47,478 bases of DNA. Source: CAXRDE01 sp964342365 (GTDB lineage Bacteria; Cyanobacteriota; Sericytochromatia; UBA7694). The position numbers were made by a program, and so were the translations under genes. Every line of letters starts with the position of its first letter. Positions within the stretch are counted from its first letter, which is position 1. Under the pieces are notes generated by a model, which searched no databases, was not told where the DNA came from, and saw nothing but the letters and a program-made list of their open reading frames with translations. This document shows positions 23,750-32,921 of this stretch, one piece after another. The stretch covers positions 1-47,478 of the forward strand of contig CAYFGW010000003.1 in NCBI GenBank assembly GCA_964342365.1. Reading direction: 5' to 3'.

Positions 23750-26700
23750 ATGTTATTACAAGCGCTTCTTCACCAACTGCCTTCTGACGATTCCACTTTT
23801 TCTGAAACCCCGTCTTATCCGGGTATGCTGAACGTACCCAACCTGGCTTCCATGGGAGCATGGGCCATTCACGTATCTGAGCTACTCAAAACTCACCCCA
23901 CCACCGTTTTGTTTTTAGAAAGCCGTCAGGACATCGAAAAGATGCTGCATTTTTTAAAAACCTTTGGTGTAGAAGACTGTGTTTACTACCCCACCCCAAA
24001 CTTGTCGCCTTATGACTGGAGCGGTGATGAAAAAATGAGCAGTCACCAGCGTCATGCGGTGCGCTATCGCTTGCTCAATACCCCCAATCCTCCCAAATGC
24101 ATTCTGACCACCTACAAAGCCGCCACCCACATCATGATGGACAATATCACCTGGTACCAGTCCACGCTAACGCTGTATCCCGGTGATGTCATGGCTCCCC
24201 CGGAAATGGTACAACGCCTTATTCAGGCGGGGTACGAGCCCGTGAACTGGGTGTCCGAACGGGGACAGTTTACCCGGCGAGGTGCGGTCATTGACGTTTA
24301 TCCGGTGGGCTGTGACGAAGTGGTACGCCTAGAATGGTTTGATGACGAAATCGAAAATGTGTTCACGTATCGTCTGAACGATACGCTATCTAAGCCAAAA
24401 AAGCAGAAGTATGTCACCGTTCCTCCGGCCTACGAATGGCTGATTCCAACAGATTATAAGGCGCTGAAAACCAAATTACAGGAAAACCATCGCGGAAATT
24501 ATTTGACCTATCTCCAACAGATGGAGTACCGCCCGGAACTCTATCAAATTATGCGCTATTTCCACCCGGTGACCAGCTTAATGGGTTGTCTGCCCAAAAG
24601 CAGCGTGCTGGTGTGGCCTGAAGATGTATGGCTCAAGGCGAAATCCTATGCTTATAAACTGGACAACACGGCCAAAGATTTAGATGTGACGCCCATGCAT
24701 TTTGGCTTAGCGGACATAAAAAAAACACACCAGGATTACACGCAACACTGTTTTACCGGGCCAGACGGCACCACCCGCAAGGTTTTATTGCCTCCCCTTG
24801 AAAAGTCTCTGGATAAAATCGCCGCCCGCTTAAGAGAAGAAGTCAAATCCGGTCAAAAAGTAACGGTGGTAAGCCCACGGCCCGAACGTATCAAGCAAAT
24901 TCTCAATGAACGGAACTGCCCGGTCACCACCCGTTCTCATCAATGGACAGAAGGCCACGTGCAGGTGATTTCCGGAAATATTCCCGGGGGTTTTGCCTAT
25001 CCGCCGGGACAATGGTTTTGCTTCAGTGACAAAGAACTCTTTGAAGATGCCGGACATATGACCCGCAAACGCAAAAAGAAACGGGCGCGCACCACACTGA
25101 AGCTCAACCAGCTGAAACCGCAAATGCTGGTGGTACACGAGGTCCACGGCGTGGGTCGTTATCACGGTCTGGTGCAGTATGACACCACGGGAGAAACCCG
25201 TGAGTATTTGTCCTTGCACTACGCCAACGAAGATCGCTTACTGGTTCCCGTGGAACAAATGCACCGCTTGCAAATTTATCAGGGCGTGGGCAGCGATCGC
25301 CTGAAGCTCCATAAGCTGGGCGGTAATGAGTGGGAACGGGCCAAGGCCAGGGTTCAAAAAAACCTGATTGAAATTGCCGAAAAGCTTTTACAAACCGAAG
25401 CGGAACGCATGAAAGCCGAAGGTGTTGCTTACCCGGAGGATACCCACTGGCAGCAGGAAATGGAACAAACCTTCCCTTACGAGGAAACCCCGGATCAGCT
25501 CAGAGCCATTCAGGAAGCCAAAATGGACATGGAAAAACCCCTGCCCATGAACCGACTGGTGTGTGGTGATGTGGGTTTTGGTAAAACGGAAGTGGCGCTG
25601 CGAGCTGCCTTCAAGGGTGCCATTTCGGGGTATCAGGTGGCTTTTCTGGCTCCCACCACCATTCTGGCTCACCAGCATTATCAGGTGCTCAAAGATCGCT
25701 TTGCACCCTACCCCGTAAGGGTGGAGCTGCTCAGTCGTTACCGTACCGCCAAAGAGTCAGACCGGGTATTTAAAGAAATCAAGTCCGGCGATATTGACAT
25801 TGTGGTAGCCACTCACCGGATTCTATCTAAACGGTTAACCTTTAAAAAACTGGGCTTGCTCATTATTGACGAAGAGCATCGCTTCGGGGTCAACCAAAAA
25901 GAAAAACTCAAGCAACTACAGCCCAACGTGGACATTCTCACCATGAGCGCCACCCCCATTCCCCGCACCCTGAATATTGCTCTCGGAGGACTGAAGTCGC
26001 TGAGTTTGATTGAAACCCCGCCGCCCAATCGTCAGGCCATCAAAACCCACGTGAGTCCTTACGATGAAAAAGTGATCAAGGAAGCGCTCTACAACGAACT
26101 TCAGCGAGACGGACAGGTGTACTATATCCACAACCGCGTCAAAAGCATTTACGATGTGGGACGCAAAATTGAAGAGCTCGTACCCCAGGCCAGAGTGAGA
26201 GTAGCCCACGGTCAGATGTCCAAACAGGAACTGGAACGCACCATGTGGGATTTTTACCACCACGAATTTGACGTACTGGTGTGTACCACCATTGTGGAGT
26301 CGGGCCTGGATATTTCTAACGTGAACACCCTCATTATTGAACAGGTGGAGCGACTGGGCTTAGCCCAGATTCACCAGCTCAGAGGTCGCGTGGGCCGCTC
26401 CAATATTCAGGCCTACGCCTATTTACTGCACGATACCCATAAACCCCTCACCAAAGAAGCAAGGCAGCGCCTGACGGTGGTACAGGAATACAGCCATCTG
26501 GGTTCCGGCTATTATCTGTCGCTCAAGGATATGGAAATACGCGGTATTGGTAATATTATCGGGCCACAACAGCACGGAAATATCGTGACGGTAGGCTTTG
26601 AAACCTATTGTCAGATGCTGGAAGAAACCCTGGCCACCCTGCGGGGAGAACGCCCTGAAGACAGAGCCTACACTGCCTGTGTGGTGGATCTTAATCTCTC

Positions 26701-27136
26701 AGCCTATATTCCCGATGAGTGGATCAGTGAACCCCTGGAAAAAATGCGCTACTACCGCTCTCTGGCCAACGGTGTGGAAAAAGAATTTATTCTGGAACTC
26801 AAAAAAGAAGCCGAGAAAAAATTTGGAGCCATGCCCTATCAGGCAGAAACCCTCTGGCGCATTAGCACCACCCGCATTATGGGCAATGATTTACACATTG
26901 AAAAAATCAGCTACCAGGGCGACTGGATTGAAATTAAATTTGCCCTGCCCTTTAAACAGCTGGACAAAGCCCGGGCAGAACACGCTACCCTGAACAAGTG
27001 GAAACACGATGGCCTGACCCTGCGTCGCAAAAAACTGGGCAAGGGCAGCAAAAATCTTGATTTCATTGAAAAAGCATTGGAAGCGCTGCTGGAATTTGAA
27101 GAAAGTCAACCTGAGGATATTTTAGATGTCGCATAA
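23750..27136 (+). CDS. mfd: Transcription-repair coupling factor
   Basis: This full-length 1128-residue Mfd removes stalled RNA polymerase at lesions and recruits UvrA. Visible parts include the N-terminal UvrB-like module, the CarD-like RNA polymerase interaction domain (LVVHEVHGVGRYHGLVQY), Walker A VCGDVGFGKTEVA, the DEEH box in IIDEEHRFG, and the TRG motif around SGYYLSLKDMEIRGIGNIIGPQQHG. The C-terminal domain D7 follows. ATG 23750 has weak GAAGG upstream. Its last bases contain the start of the parvulin gene, so mfd, two parvulins, mazG and ruvA are translated from one operon. Confidence 0.97.
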   Translation: MLLQALLHQLPSDDSTFSETPSYPGMLNVPNLASMGAWAIHVSELLKTHPTTVLFLESRQDIEKMLHFLKTFGVEDCVYYPTPNLSPYDWSGDEKMSSHQRHAVRYRLLNTPNPPKCILTTYKAATHIMMDNITWYQSTLTLYPGDVMAPPEMVQRLIQAGYEPVNWVSERGQFTRRGAVIDVYPVGCDEVVRLEWFDDEIENVFTYRLNDTLSKPKKQKYVTVPPAYEWLIPTDYKALKTKLQENHRGNYLTYLQQMEYRPELYQIMRYFHPVTSLMGCLPKSSVLVWPEDVWLKAKSYAYKLDNTAKDLDVTPMHFGLADIKKTHQDYTQHCFTGPDGTTRKVLLPPLEKSLDKIAARLREEVKSGQKVTVVSPRPERIKQILNERNCPVTTRSHQWTEGHVQVISGNIPGGFAYPPGQWFCFSDKELFEDAGHMTRKRKKKRARTTLKLNQLKPQMLVVHEVHGVGRYHGLVQYDTTGETREYLSLHYANEDRLLVPVEQMHRLQIYQGVGSDRLKLHKLGGNEWERAKARVQKNLIEIAEKLLQTEAERMKAEGVAYPEDTHWQQEMEQTFPYEETPDQLRAIQEAKMDMEKPLPMNRLVCGDVGFGKTEVALRAAFKGAISGYQVAFLAPTTILAHQHYQVLKDRFAPYPVRVELLSRYRTAKESDRVFKEIKSGDIDIVVATHRILSKRLTFKKLGLLIIDEEHRFGVNQKEKLKQLQPNVDILTMSATPIPRTLNIALGGLKSLSLIETPPPNRQAIKTHVSPYDEKVIKEALYNELQRDGQVYYIHNRVKSIYDVGRKIEELVPQARVRVAHGQMSKQELERTMWDFYHHEFDVLVCTTIVESGLDISNVNTLIIEQVERLGLAQIHQLRGRVGRSNIQAYAYLLHDTHKPLTKEARQRLTVVQEYSHLGSGYYLSLKDMEIRGIGNIIGPQQHGNIVTVGFETYCQMLEETLATLRGERPEDRAYTACVVDLNLSAYIPDEWISEPLEKMRYYRSLANGVEKEFILELKKEAEKKFGAMPYQAETLWRISTTRIMGNDLHIEKISYQGDWIEIKFALPFKQLDKARAEHATLNKWKHDGLTLRRKKLGKGSKNLDFIEKALEALLEFEESQPEDILDVA

Positions 27137-28097
27137 AAATACGCTGACGCAAAAAGGCATTGTGGCCATGACTGCCCTGCTCTTTTTTGGCAGTGGTTTA
27201 ACCCTGGCCGGGCAATACGCTTTAGAAGATTACAATACGGTCATTCGCGTGAATAATACGCGCATTACCCGCAGTGACGTGGCGCGACGCACCCTGGAAT
27301 ACCAACCGTATTTCCAACAAATTAAAACACCCAAAGAACAACAGGCAGATTATGTACACGACGCGCTGATTGAAAGAGAATTGCTCGTACAGGCGGCGCA
27401 GAAAGAAAACATGACCGTAAGCGCTGAGGACGTGGAAGCCGAATGGCAAAAGGTGTTTAATCAACAGTATTCCGGTGATCAGGAGGCCTTTGAGCGGGAT
27501 CTGGCCCGCAGCAACTACACGCCCTCACTGTATCGCCGTGAGCTCAAATCCCGACTGCTGGCCAATAAAATGCGAGAACGCATTCAGCAAGATGTTAAAG
27601 TCACGGAACCAGAACTCAAAGCTCATTATGAAGAAAACAAAGCCAATTATGCAGCTCCTGAAAGGGTGTCCGCTCAGCATATTCTCATACACACTGACGA
27701 AGGCGAAGACAAGGCCCGGCAAAAAGCCACCAGGATTCTGGCGCAAATTCAGCAGGGAAAACCTTTTGAAGCCCTTGCCAAAGCAGAATCTGACGACGGT
27801 ACCAGCAGTGAAGAAGGGGGCCAGCTGCCGCTCTTTAGTCGGGGAGACATGAGTGCGGACTTTGAAAAGGCCGTCTGGCCCATGAAACCCGGTGACATCA
27901 GTCAGGCTCCCGTCAAGACCGAATTTGGCTTTCATATTATCAAGCGGGGCAAAACTTTAGCAGCTGGTCCCAAGCCTTTTGCGGAAGCTCGCCCTGTTTT
28001 TGAACCCCGCTTACAGGCAGAAGCGGAAACAAAAGCACTGGAAAAATGGCTCGAAAAAGCCAAAAAAGCGGCGAATATTACCCGTAAATCTGCCTGA
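27126..28097 (+). CDS. Periplasmic PpiC/SurA-type parvulin chaperone 1
   Basis: This 323-residue protein has a signal-anchor-like N-terminus (GIVAMTALLFFGSGLTLAG), a SurA_N-like helical domain and one parvulin rotamase domain (about 175-275: QHILIHTDEGEDKARQKATRIL, then G-F-H-I-I-K). Such proteins catalyse prolyl isomerisation and chaperone outer-membrane or secreted proteins. It overlaps mfd by 11 bp. A close paralogue follows. It is the shorter of the two, without the acidic tail. Confidence 0.9.
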   Translation: MSHKNTLTQKGIVAMTALLFFGSGLTLAGQYALEDYNTVIRVNNTRITRSDVARRTLEYQPYFQQIKTPKEQQADYVHDALIERELLVQAAQKENMTVSAEDVEAEWQKVFNQQYSGDQEAFERDLARSNYTPSLYRRELKSRLLANKMRERIQQDVKVTEPELKAHYEENKANYAAPERVSAQHILIHTDEGEDKARQKATRILAQIQQGKPFEALAKAESDDGTSSEEGGQLPLFSRGDMSADFEKAVWPMKPGDISQAPVKTEFGFHIIKRGKTLAAGPKPFAEARPVFEPRLQAEAETKALEKWLEKAKKAANITRKSA

Positions 28098-28212
28098 AAT
28101 TCGCAAATCACCCTCAATCCCCTCCACCCCTTGAAGAGGGCTTTGGTAAACTGGACAGTAAATACATTAATCGAACATCCAGACACAGCTTCTGGCGAAA
28201 GTAGGAAATCCC

Positions 28213-29418
28213 ATGGCTAAGAACGGACAAAAAGGGCCTCAGCTCGTGGTTGCCGCCATTTTCACCACCATTATTGTGGGGGGCGCAGCGGCGACGGGCA
28301 GCTATTTCTGGGCCAATAATAACGCATATGCCGCGAAGGTAAATGGAGAAACCATTTCCACCAAAGAATACATTGAATTTGTAGATCGCGCCAAAAAACA
28401 GTATGCCGGTCAAATTGGGGCCGACTTCAACAGCGAAGCGGGCCAAAATATGCTCAAAACCCTTAAAAAGAACATCATGGATTCTCTGGTAGACATGTCG
28501 GTAATGAAACAGGCCGCCAAGGACAAGAACCTCACCGTGGATGCCGAAGAAAAAGAAACCAAGTTCAAAGAGCTTATCAAAAGTCGTTATCAGGGCAATG
28601 AAGAAGCCTTTAAAGAAGCCCTGGAACAAAATAAGGTGACCCGCGCAGAATTTGACGAGCAGTTTGCAGATCAACTGCTACTCCAAAAACTCTTTAACGA
28701 CATTGTTAAAGACGTCAAAGCCACCGATGAAGATATCAAAAAATTCTACGAAGAAAATATCGCGCGCTTTAAAACCCCTGAACAGCTAAACGCCCAGCAC
28801 ATTTTGATCAAGGCCGATCCTGAAAATGAAGCGGAAGTGAACAAAGCCAAAGCAGAAGCTGAAAAGCTCATTGCCCAAATCAAAGGCGGTGCCGACTTTG
28901 GCAAGCTGGCGGAAAAACACTCACAGGATGAAGGCAGTAAAGTCAAAGGTGGAGACCTCGGCGGTTTTTCAAAGGGTCAGATGGTGCTTCCTTTTGAAGA
29001 AGCCCTCCTCAAACTCGACAAGGGAGAAGTCACCGCAAGTCCTGTAAAAACACGCTTTGGCTGGCATATTATCAAACGGGGAGAAACCACTCCTGAAACT
29101 ACCCGCAAATTGGAAGAAGTTAAGCCGCTTATATCCAGTAATCTTCAGCAAAAACAACAGCAAGAAGCTTTTGAAGCCTGGCTCAAGAAAGAAAAAGAAA
29201 AAGCCAATATCAAGGTGAACGAATCTCTGCTGGAAGTGAAAGCACCGCCTAAAAAAGAAGAAAAAGCAGAAACGCCTGCTGAAGGTGCCACCTCTGAAAA
29301 AGCACCTGGTAATGCAGCACCTGACACCACTGAAAAGGCATCCGCCACTGAAAAATCGGATGCTTCTCATGGAGGAGATCACGAAGGTGACCATAAAGAA
29401 GGTGCAGACGGTCATTAA
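28213..29418 (+). CDS. Periplasmic PpiC/SurA-type parvulin chaperone 2
   Basis: This 401-residue paralogue of the preceding gene has a signal-anchor segment (VVAAIFTTIIVGGAAATGSYFW), a SurA_N/trigger-like helical domain (about 40-180) and a parvulin domain (QHILIKADPENEAEVNKAKAEA, then GWHIIKRG). It adds a roughly 60-residue low-complexity Ala/Glu/Lys tail ending in a His/Asp/Gly-rich cluster (HGGDHEGDHKEGADGH) that could bind metal. TAGGAAA precedes ATG 28213. Its stop overlaps the mazG start (TAATG). The 115-bp gap from the first parvulin gene carries a short imperfect CCCTC/GAGGG hairpin. Confidence 0.9.
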   Translation: MAKNGQKGPQLVVAAIFTTIIVGGAAATGSYFWANNNAYAAKVNGETISTKEYIEFVDRAKKQYAGQIGADFNSEAGQNMLKTLKKNIMDSLVDMSVMKQAAKDKNLTVDAEEKETKFKELIKSRYQGNEEAFKEALEQNKVTRAEFDEQFADQLLLQKLFNDIVKDVKATDEDIKKFYEENIARFKTPEQLNAQHILIKADPENEAEVNKAKAEAEKLIAQIKGGADFGKLAEKHSQDEGSKVKGGDLGGFSKGQMVLPFEEALLKLDKGEVTASPVKTRFGWHIIKRGETTPETTRKLEEVKPLISSNLQQKQQQEAFEAWLKKEKEKANIKVNESLLEVKAPPKKEEKAETPAEGATSEKAPGNAAPDTTEKASATEKSDASHGGDHEGDHKEGADGH

Positions 29419-30881
29419 TGCCTGATATTCATGTGCTGGGTCTTGGACCGGGCCCGGCACGTTATATGACGCTTGAAACGCGGGATTTACTCCTTTCGGA
29501 GCATCCCGTGTATTTGCGTACGGCCATCCACCCCACCGTGGAAGAAATCAACGCGTGGGGCTGTCAGTACACCAGCTTTGATCAGTTATATCAGCAGGCC
29601 AAAAACTTTGAGGATTTGTATCTGCAAATTGTCAATAATTTGGCCGCAGAAGCTCAATCCCACGGCACCATTGTTTATGCGGTTCCAGGCAATCCGCTGG
29701 TAGCAGAAAGTACCGTCACAGAGCTGCTGCGTCACGCAGAGCATCACGACTTGAACGTGCACATTCATACGGCAGTCAGCTGTATTGACGTCATGTGCGA
29801 GTCTCTCCACTTAGATCCCACAGATGGACTTCAAATTTTGGATGCCCTGCGCTTTGAGCTGGAACATTTGCACTTGGATCAGCCCACGCTCATTACCCAG
29901 GTGTATTCCCACGCCATTGCCAACGATGTAAAGCTAACCCTATTAGAGCGTTTAGATCCCGACTTTGAAATACAGGTGATTCGGGCTGCAGGGTGCAGCG
30001 ATGAACAAAAAGTGGCGCTGGCTCTTGAAGATCTGGATCGCATCGAATGGATTGACCACCTCACCACCGTTTACATTCCCACAGCGGACGTGACCCAACG
30101 TTCGGGGCTGGTGTATTTACAGCACGTGGTGGCCGCCCTGCGCGATCCGGAAAATGGGTGTCCCTGGGATCTCAAACAAGATCATCAGAGTTTGCGAAAA
30201 TATTTCTTAGAAGAAGTCTACGAAGCCGTAGAAGCCATTGACGATGACGACCCAGACGCCCTCTGTGAAGAACTGGGAGATGTACTGTTTCAGGTCTACC
30301 TACACGCTCAACTGGCCCAGGAAGAAGAACTTTTTGATTTGAACGAAGTGGCCCGTGGCATTGCTGAGAAATTAGTGTACCGACACCCTCACGTCTTTTC
30401 TGACACCACGGTGGCTGACGCTGATGAAGTGGTGAAAAACTGGGAGCAACTCAAAGCCGCTGAAAAGGCAGAAAAAAGCGGTGAAAAAGTTAACTCCGTA
30501 TTGCACAACGTCACTCGCACATTGCCAGCGCTTAGCCTGAGCGAAAAAATTGGTAAGAAAGTGGCCCGTGTAGGCTTTGACTGGCCAGAAGTCAGCGGCG
30601 TTTTCGCTAAAATTGATGAAGAATACCTCGAGCTCAAAGAAGCCTGTGCAGCAGAGGACCCGGACGCTATTTTTCACGAGTTGGGCGATTTTTTGTTCAC
30701 CGTGGTGAATCTGGCACGCTGGTATAAACTGGATCCAGAAGACGCTCTGCGTAAAACCTGTGAACGCTTTACGCGACGTTTTCAATCCCTGGAAAAACAG
30801 TTAGACGGTCAATCTCTGAAAGACTTGCCTCTGGAAGATTTTGAAGCAGCCTGGCAGCAGGCCAAAAAGGAAGTGGGCTAA
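29418..30881 (+). CDS. mazG: MazG nucleotide pyrophosphohydrolase fused to tetrapyrrole-methylase-like domain
   Basis: This 487-residue YabN-type protein begins with a tetrapyrrole methylase-like domain (IHVLGLGPGPARYMTL, AVPGNPLVAEST), followed by two MazG modules: ENGCPWDLKQDHQSLRKYFLEEVYEAVEAI with ELGDVLFQVYLHAQL, and a second EEYLELKEAC with ELGDFLFTVVNLARW. MazG hydrolyses nucleoside triphosphates to monophosphates, cleaning the nucleotide pool. It overlaps the parvulin stop by 1 bp and the ruvA start by 1 bp. Methyltransferase activity of the N-terminal part is not shown by sequence. Confidence 0.95.
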   Translation: MPDIHVLGLGPGPARYMTLETRDLLLSEHPVYLRTAIHPTVEEINAWGCQYTSFDQLYQQAKNFEDLYLQIVNNLAAEAQSHGTIVYAVPGNPLVAESTVTELLRHAEHHDLNVHIHTAVSCIDVMCESLHLDPTDGLQILDALRFELEHLHLDQPTLITQVYSHAIANDVKLTLLERLDPDFEIQVIRAAGCSDEQKVALALEDLDRIEWIDHLTTVYIPTADVTQRSGLVYLQHVVAALRDPENGCPWDLKQDHQSLRKYFLEEVYEAVEAIDDDDPDALCEELGDVLFQVYLHAQLAQEEELFDLNEVARGIAEKLVYRHPHVFSDTTVADADEVVKNWEQLKAAEKAEKSGEKVNSVLHNVTRTLPALSLSEKIGKKVARVGFDWPEVSGVFAKIDEEYLELKEACAAEDPDAIFHELGDFLFTVVNLARWYKLDPEDALRKTCERFTRRFQSLEKQLDGQSLKDLPLEDFEAAWQQAKKEVG

Positions 30882-31492
30882 TGATCAGCTTTTTACAGGG
30901 ACAGCCGGTGCATCATACGGCCCAGAGCGTGATTATCAACGTGCAGGGAGTGGGCTACGAGGTGCGGGTCAACGAGCGCTTGTTACAGCAATTGCTATCT
31001 CAAAAAAACACGGACATTCAGCTCACTACACACCTGATTAACAAGGAAGACAGCCTTGAACTGTACGGGTTTCAATCTCCTCAGGAAAAGGATATTTTTT
31101 TGCAGCTTACCAAAGTCAGCGGTATTGGCCCCCGGACTGCTCTGGCTATTTTTTCAATTCTGGACTTTACCGAAATTGTGCGGGCCATTGTTTCTAATCA
31201 ACCTCAGATTTTGAGTCAGGCACCGGGGGTAGGCAAAAAAACTGCCCAGCGTATTATTTTAGAACTCAAGGAAAAACTCAGCAAGATGCATGCCCTTCAG
31301 CTAGGGACGGTTGCTGAAACGCCTTCGGATCTGCCTCAGGATTGGCAGGAAGAAATTGAATTGACCTTACTTGCTCTGGGTTATAGCCCCTCAGAAATTC
31401 AGCAAAGCTTGCAAAAAGCCGGGCAAATGCATAAGAATAGTGATAGCGTTGACGATCTATTGCGCACGATCCTGGCAGAATTAAGTGAATGA
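30881..31492 (+). CDS. ruvA: Holliday junction helicase subunit RuvA
   Basis: This 203-residue RuvA has the N-terminal OB domain (MISFLQGQPVHHTAQSVIINVQGVGYEV), two helix-hairpin-helix motifs (VSGIGPRTAL and APGVGKKTAQ) and the C-terminal RuvB-binding domain (LTLLALGYSPSEIQQSL). It binds Holliday junctions and recruits RuvB. It ends the mfd-ruvA operon; ruvB is not in the window. Confidence 0.97.
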   Translation: MISFLQGQPVHHTAQSVIINVQGVGYEVRVNERLLQQLLSQKNTDIQLTTHLINKEDSLELYGFQSPQEKDIFLQLTKVSGIGPRTALAIFSILDFTEIVRAIVSNQPQILSQAPGVGKKTAQRIILELKEKLSKMHALQLGTVAETPSDLPQDWQEEIELTLLALGYSPSEIQQSLQKAGQMHKNSDSVDDLLRTILAELSE

Positions 31493-31606
31493 TCCCGTTT
31501 TTTAATGTAAAGATAACCTAAATTTACGTTATTTTGCCGTTTTGCACGTCAGTTTTGATCGGACAGGCCCCATAATAAGAATGTAGCAATTCCAGGAGGA
31601 AACCTT

Positions 31607-32833
31607 ATGTCAGTCGGTTTCAATCACAATCAGGCCATTTTAGCGGGAGCCACATCCACTCCGGCCCCCATGCCTTATAGCCCCAGTTATAGTGTTCCTA
31701 TTCAGTCAGGCCCTCAACCTCTTAATCCCAACATGCCCGTGGACAACTACGAATCGACCCGCGACAAGAGCGTCGGCGATTTTGTGGGTGGTTTCTTTAC
31801 CGGTGCAGCCAAATCTATTTATGGTATGGGTGAAGGCCTTGTATTCCTGGGCAAGGCTACCATTTCTGGAATTTCAAATCCTGTTAGCGCTGCTAAGACC
31901 GTGGGACGTACCGCGCTACACGTTGCAACCCACCCCTGGCAAACCACCCAGAGCATTGCCAAAGGTATTGTAAAACCCTATTCCACCGCCCTCAAACAGG
32001 GCCAATACGGTGAAGCCCTCGGTAGACTGACCGTGGATCTGGCAGTGGTCACTTCTGCTTTTGCTGAAAAAACACCTGCTCCTGGCCCGGTAGATCCTCC
32101 ACCCACTGATGCCATCGATGACATCGCAGACGTGGTAGACGATATTCCACCCCCTAGTGTTGCAACCCCCGTACCTCCTGTAGGTGGTCCAGCCGGTGGC
32201 GCGAGCAATAATATTGTTAACGATATTAAAGACGTACTGCTCGACAACGTGGGTAACGGTAATATTACCGGCGACAATAACACCATCAATATTATTATTG
32301 GCGGAGGTACTCAAACCGCCAGTAGTACTGGAACCGGAGCTGCGGCAGTTAATCGTGCGGCAAGCGTTGCCGACGACATTGGTAATGTTGCTGACGATAT
32401 CGGCAATGTGGCCGATGACATTGGTAACGTGGCTGACGATGTAGCTTCTGTGGCCAGTCAAACTGCCGGAGCAGCTAATATGGGTGCTCAGGGCGCCAGT
32501 GTGGGCACCCGCATCGGTCAGGGCATTGACTATATTCTGACAGCCCCTGCCAAGCTGACTAACGGTATCGGCAACGCAGTGAGTTCTGTAGGCCGCGGTA
32601 TCCAGAAAGTAGGAAACGCGATTCTGCACCCCATTGATACGCTCAAGGGCATTAATCCAGTGAGTGTTACTGAGTGGGTTGCTGAAGGTATCCGCAGCGG
32701 CGGTAACGCAGTGGCTAACGGCATGATTTTCGCCGCCCATAACCCTGGACAGGCTCTTGTGGTAGCCGGTGCAGTGGGCCGTGGCGGAAAAGCGGCTGAA
32801 GATATTCTCTCTGAAATGGATATCGTTCGCTAA
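31607..32833 (+). CDS. Gly/Ala-rich protein with ADDIGNV repeats, unknown function
   Basis: This 408-residue protein has a strong Shine-Dalgarno (AGGAGG) before ATG 31607. It has no signal peptide and no clear transmembrane helix. Parts: an N-terminal Pro/Ser region; a helical segment GFFTGAAKSIYGMGEGLVFLGKATISG followed by HPWQTTQSIAKGIVKPYSTALKQGQYGEALGRL; a Pro/Asp-rich linker; a seven-residue repeat ADDIGNV (four units, 255-282); and a second helical segment with HPIDTLKGINP. The two helical segments look alike, including HP-x2-T, and resemble the amphipathic pre-toxin-like region of some secreted polymorphic proteins, but no toxin domain is visible. A strong terminator follows, so it is its own transcription unit. 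Confidence 0.7.
   Translation: MSVGFNHNQAILAGATSTPAPMPYSPSYSVPIQSGPQPLNPNMPVDNYESTRDKSVGDFVGGFFTGAAKSIYGMGEGLVFLGKATISGISNPVSAAKTVGRTALHVATHPWQTTQSIAKGIVKPYSTALKQGQYGEALGRLTVDLAVVTSAFAEKTPAPGPVDPPPTDAIDDIADVVDDIPPPSVATPVPPVGGPAGGASNNIVNDIKDVLLDNVGNGNITGDNNTINIIIGGGTQTASSTGTGAAAVNRAASVADDIGNVADDIGNVADDIGNVADDVASVASQTAGAANMGAQGASVGTRIGQGIDYILTAPAKLTNGIGNAVSSVGRGIQKVGNAILHPIDTLKGINPVSVTEWVAEGIRSGGNAVANGMIFAAHNPGQALVVAGAVGRGGKAAEDILSEMDIVR
32369..32452 (+). repeat. Four 21-bp in-frame repeats encoding ADDIGNV-type units
   Basis: Units start at 32369, 32390, 32411 and 32432. The first three encode ADDIGNV and the fourth ADDVASV. Codons differ between units at silent positions, so the peptide repeat has been kept while the DNA drifted. 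Confidence 0.85.
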
Positions 32834-32853
32834 GACCGACTTCATCATTCATT

Positions 32854-32886
32854 AAAAAAAGCGAGGAACATATTCCTCGCTTTTTT
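32854..32886 (+). terminator. Rho-independent terminator after the repeat protein gene
   Basis: A7, stem GCGAGGAA (32861-32868) / TTCCTCGC (32873-32880) with a 4-nt loop, then T6. It also could work in the opposite direction. Confidence 0.93.
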
Positions 32887-32909
32887 GTGTTAAACCCCTC
32901 GGTGAAGGG

Positions 32910-32915
32910 TATACT
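32910..32915 (+). promoter_or_regulatory. -10 element directly before the 32922 gene (possible leaderless start)
   Basis: TATACT lies 6 nt before ATG 32922, so RNA would begin at or next to the start codon. No convincing -35 element is seen 15-18 bp upstream. Confidence 0.35.
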
Positions 32916-32921
32916 GAAGAT

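Noticed and set aside
28098..28212. CCCTC/GAGGG hairpin between the two parvulin genes
   Set aside because: Weak stem without T-run; possibly RNA processing but not supported.
28114..28674. 186-codon minus-strand frame
   Set aside because: Overlaps the N-terminus of the second parvulin and its upstream gap; no family features.
31916..32848. Open frame of 310 codons on the minus strand
   Set aside because: Antisense to the ADDIGNV repeat gene and explained by its Gly/Ala/Asn/Val codon use; it has no ribosome-binding site of its own.
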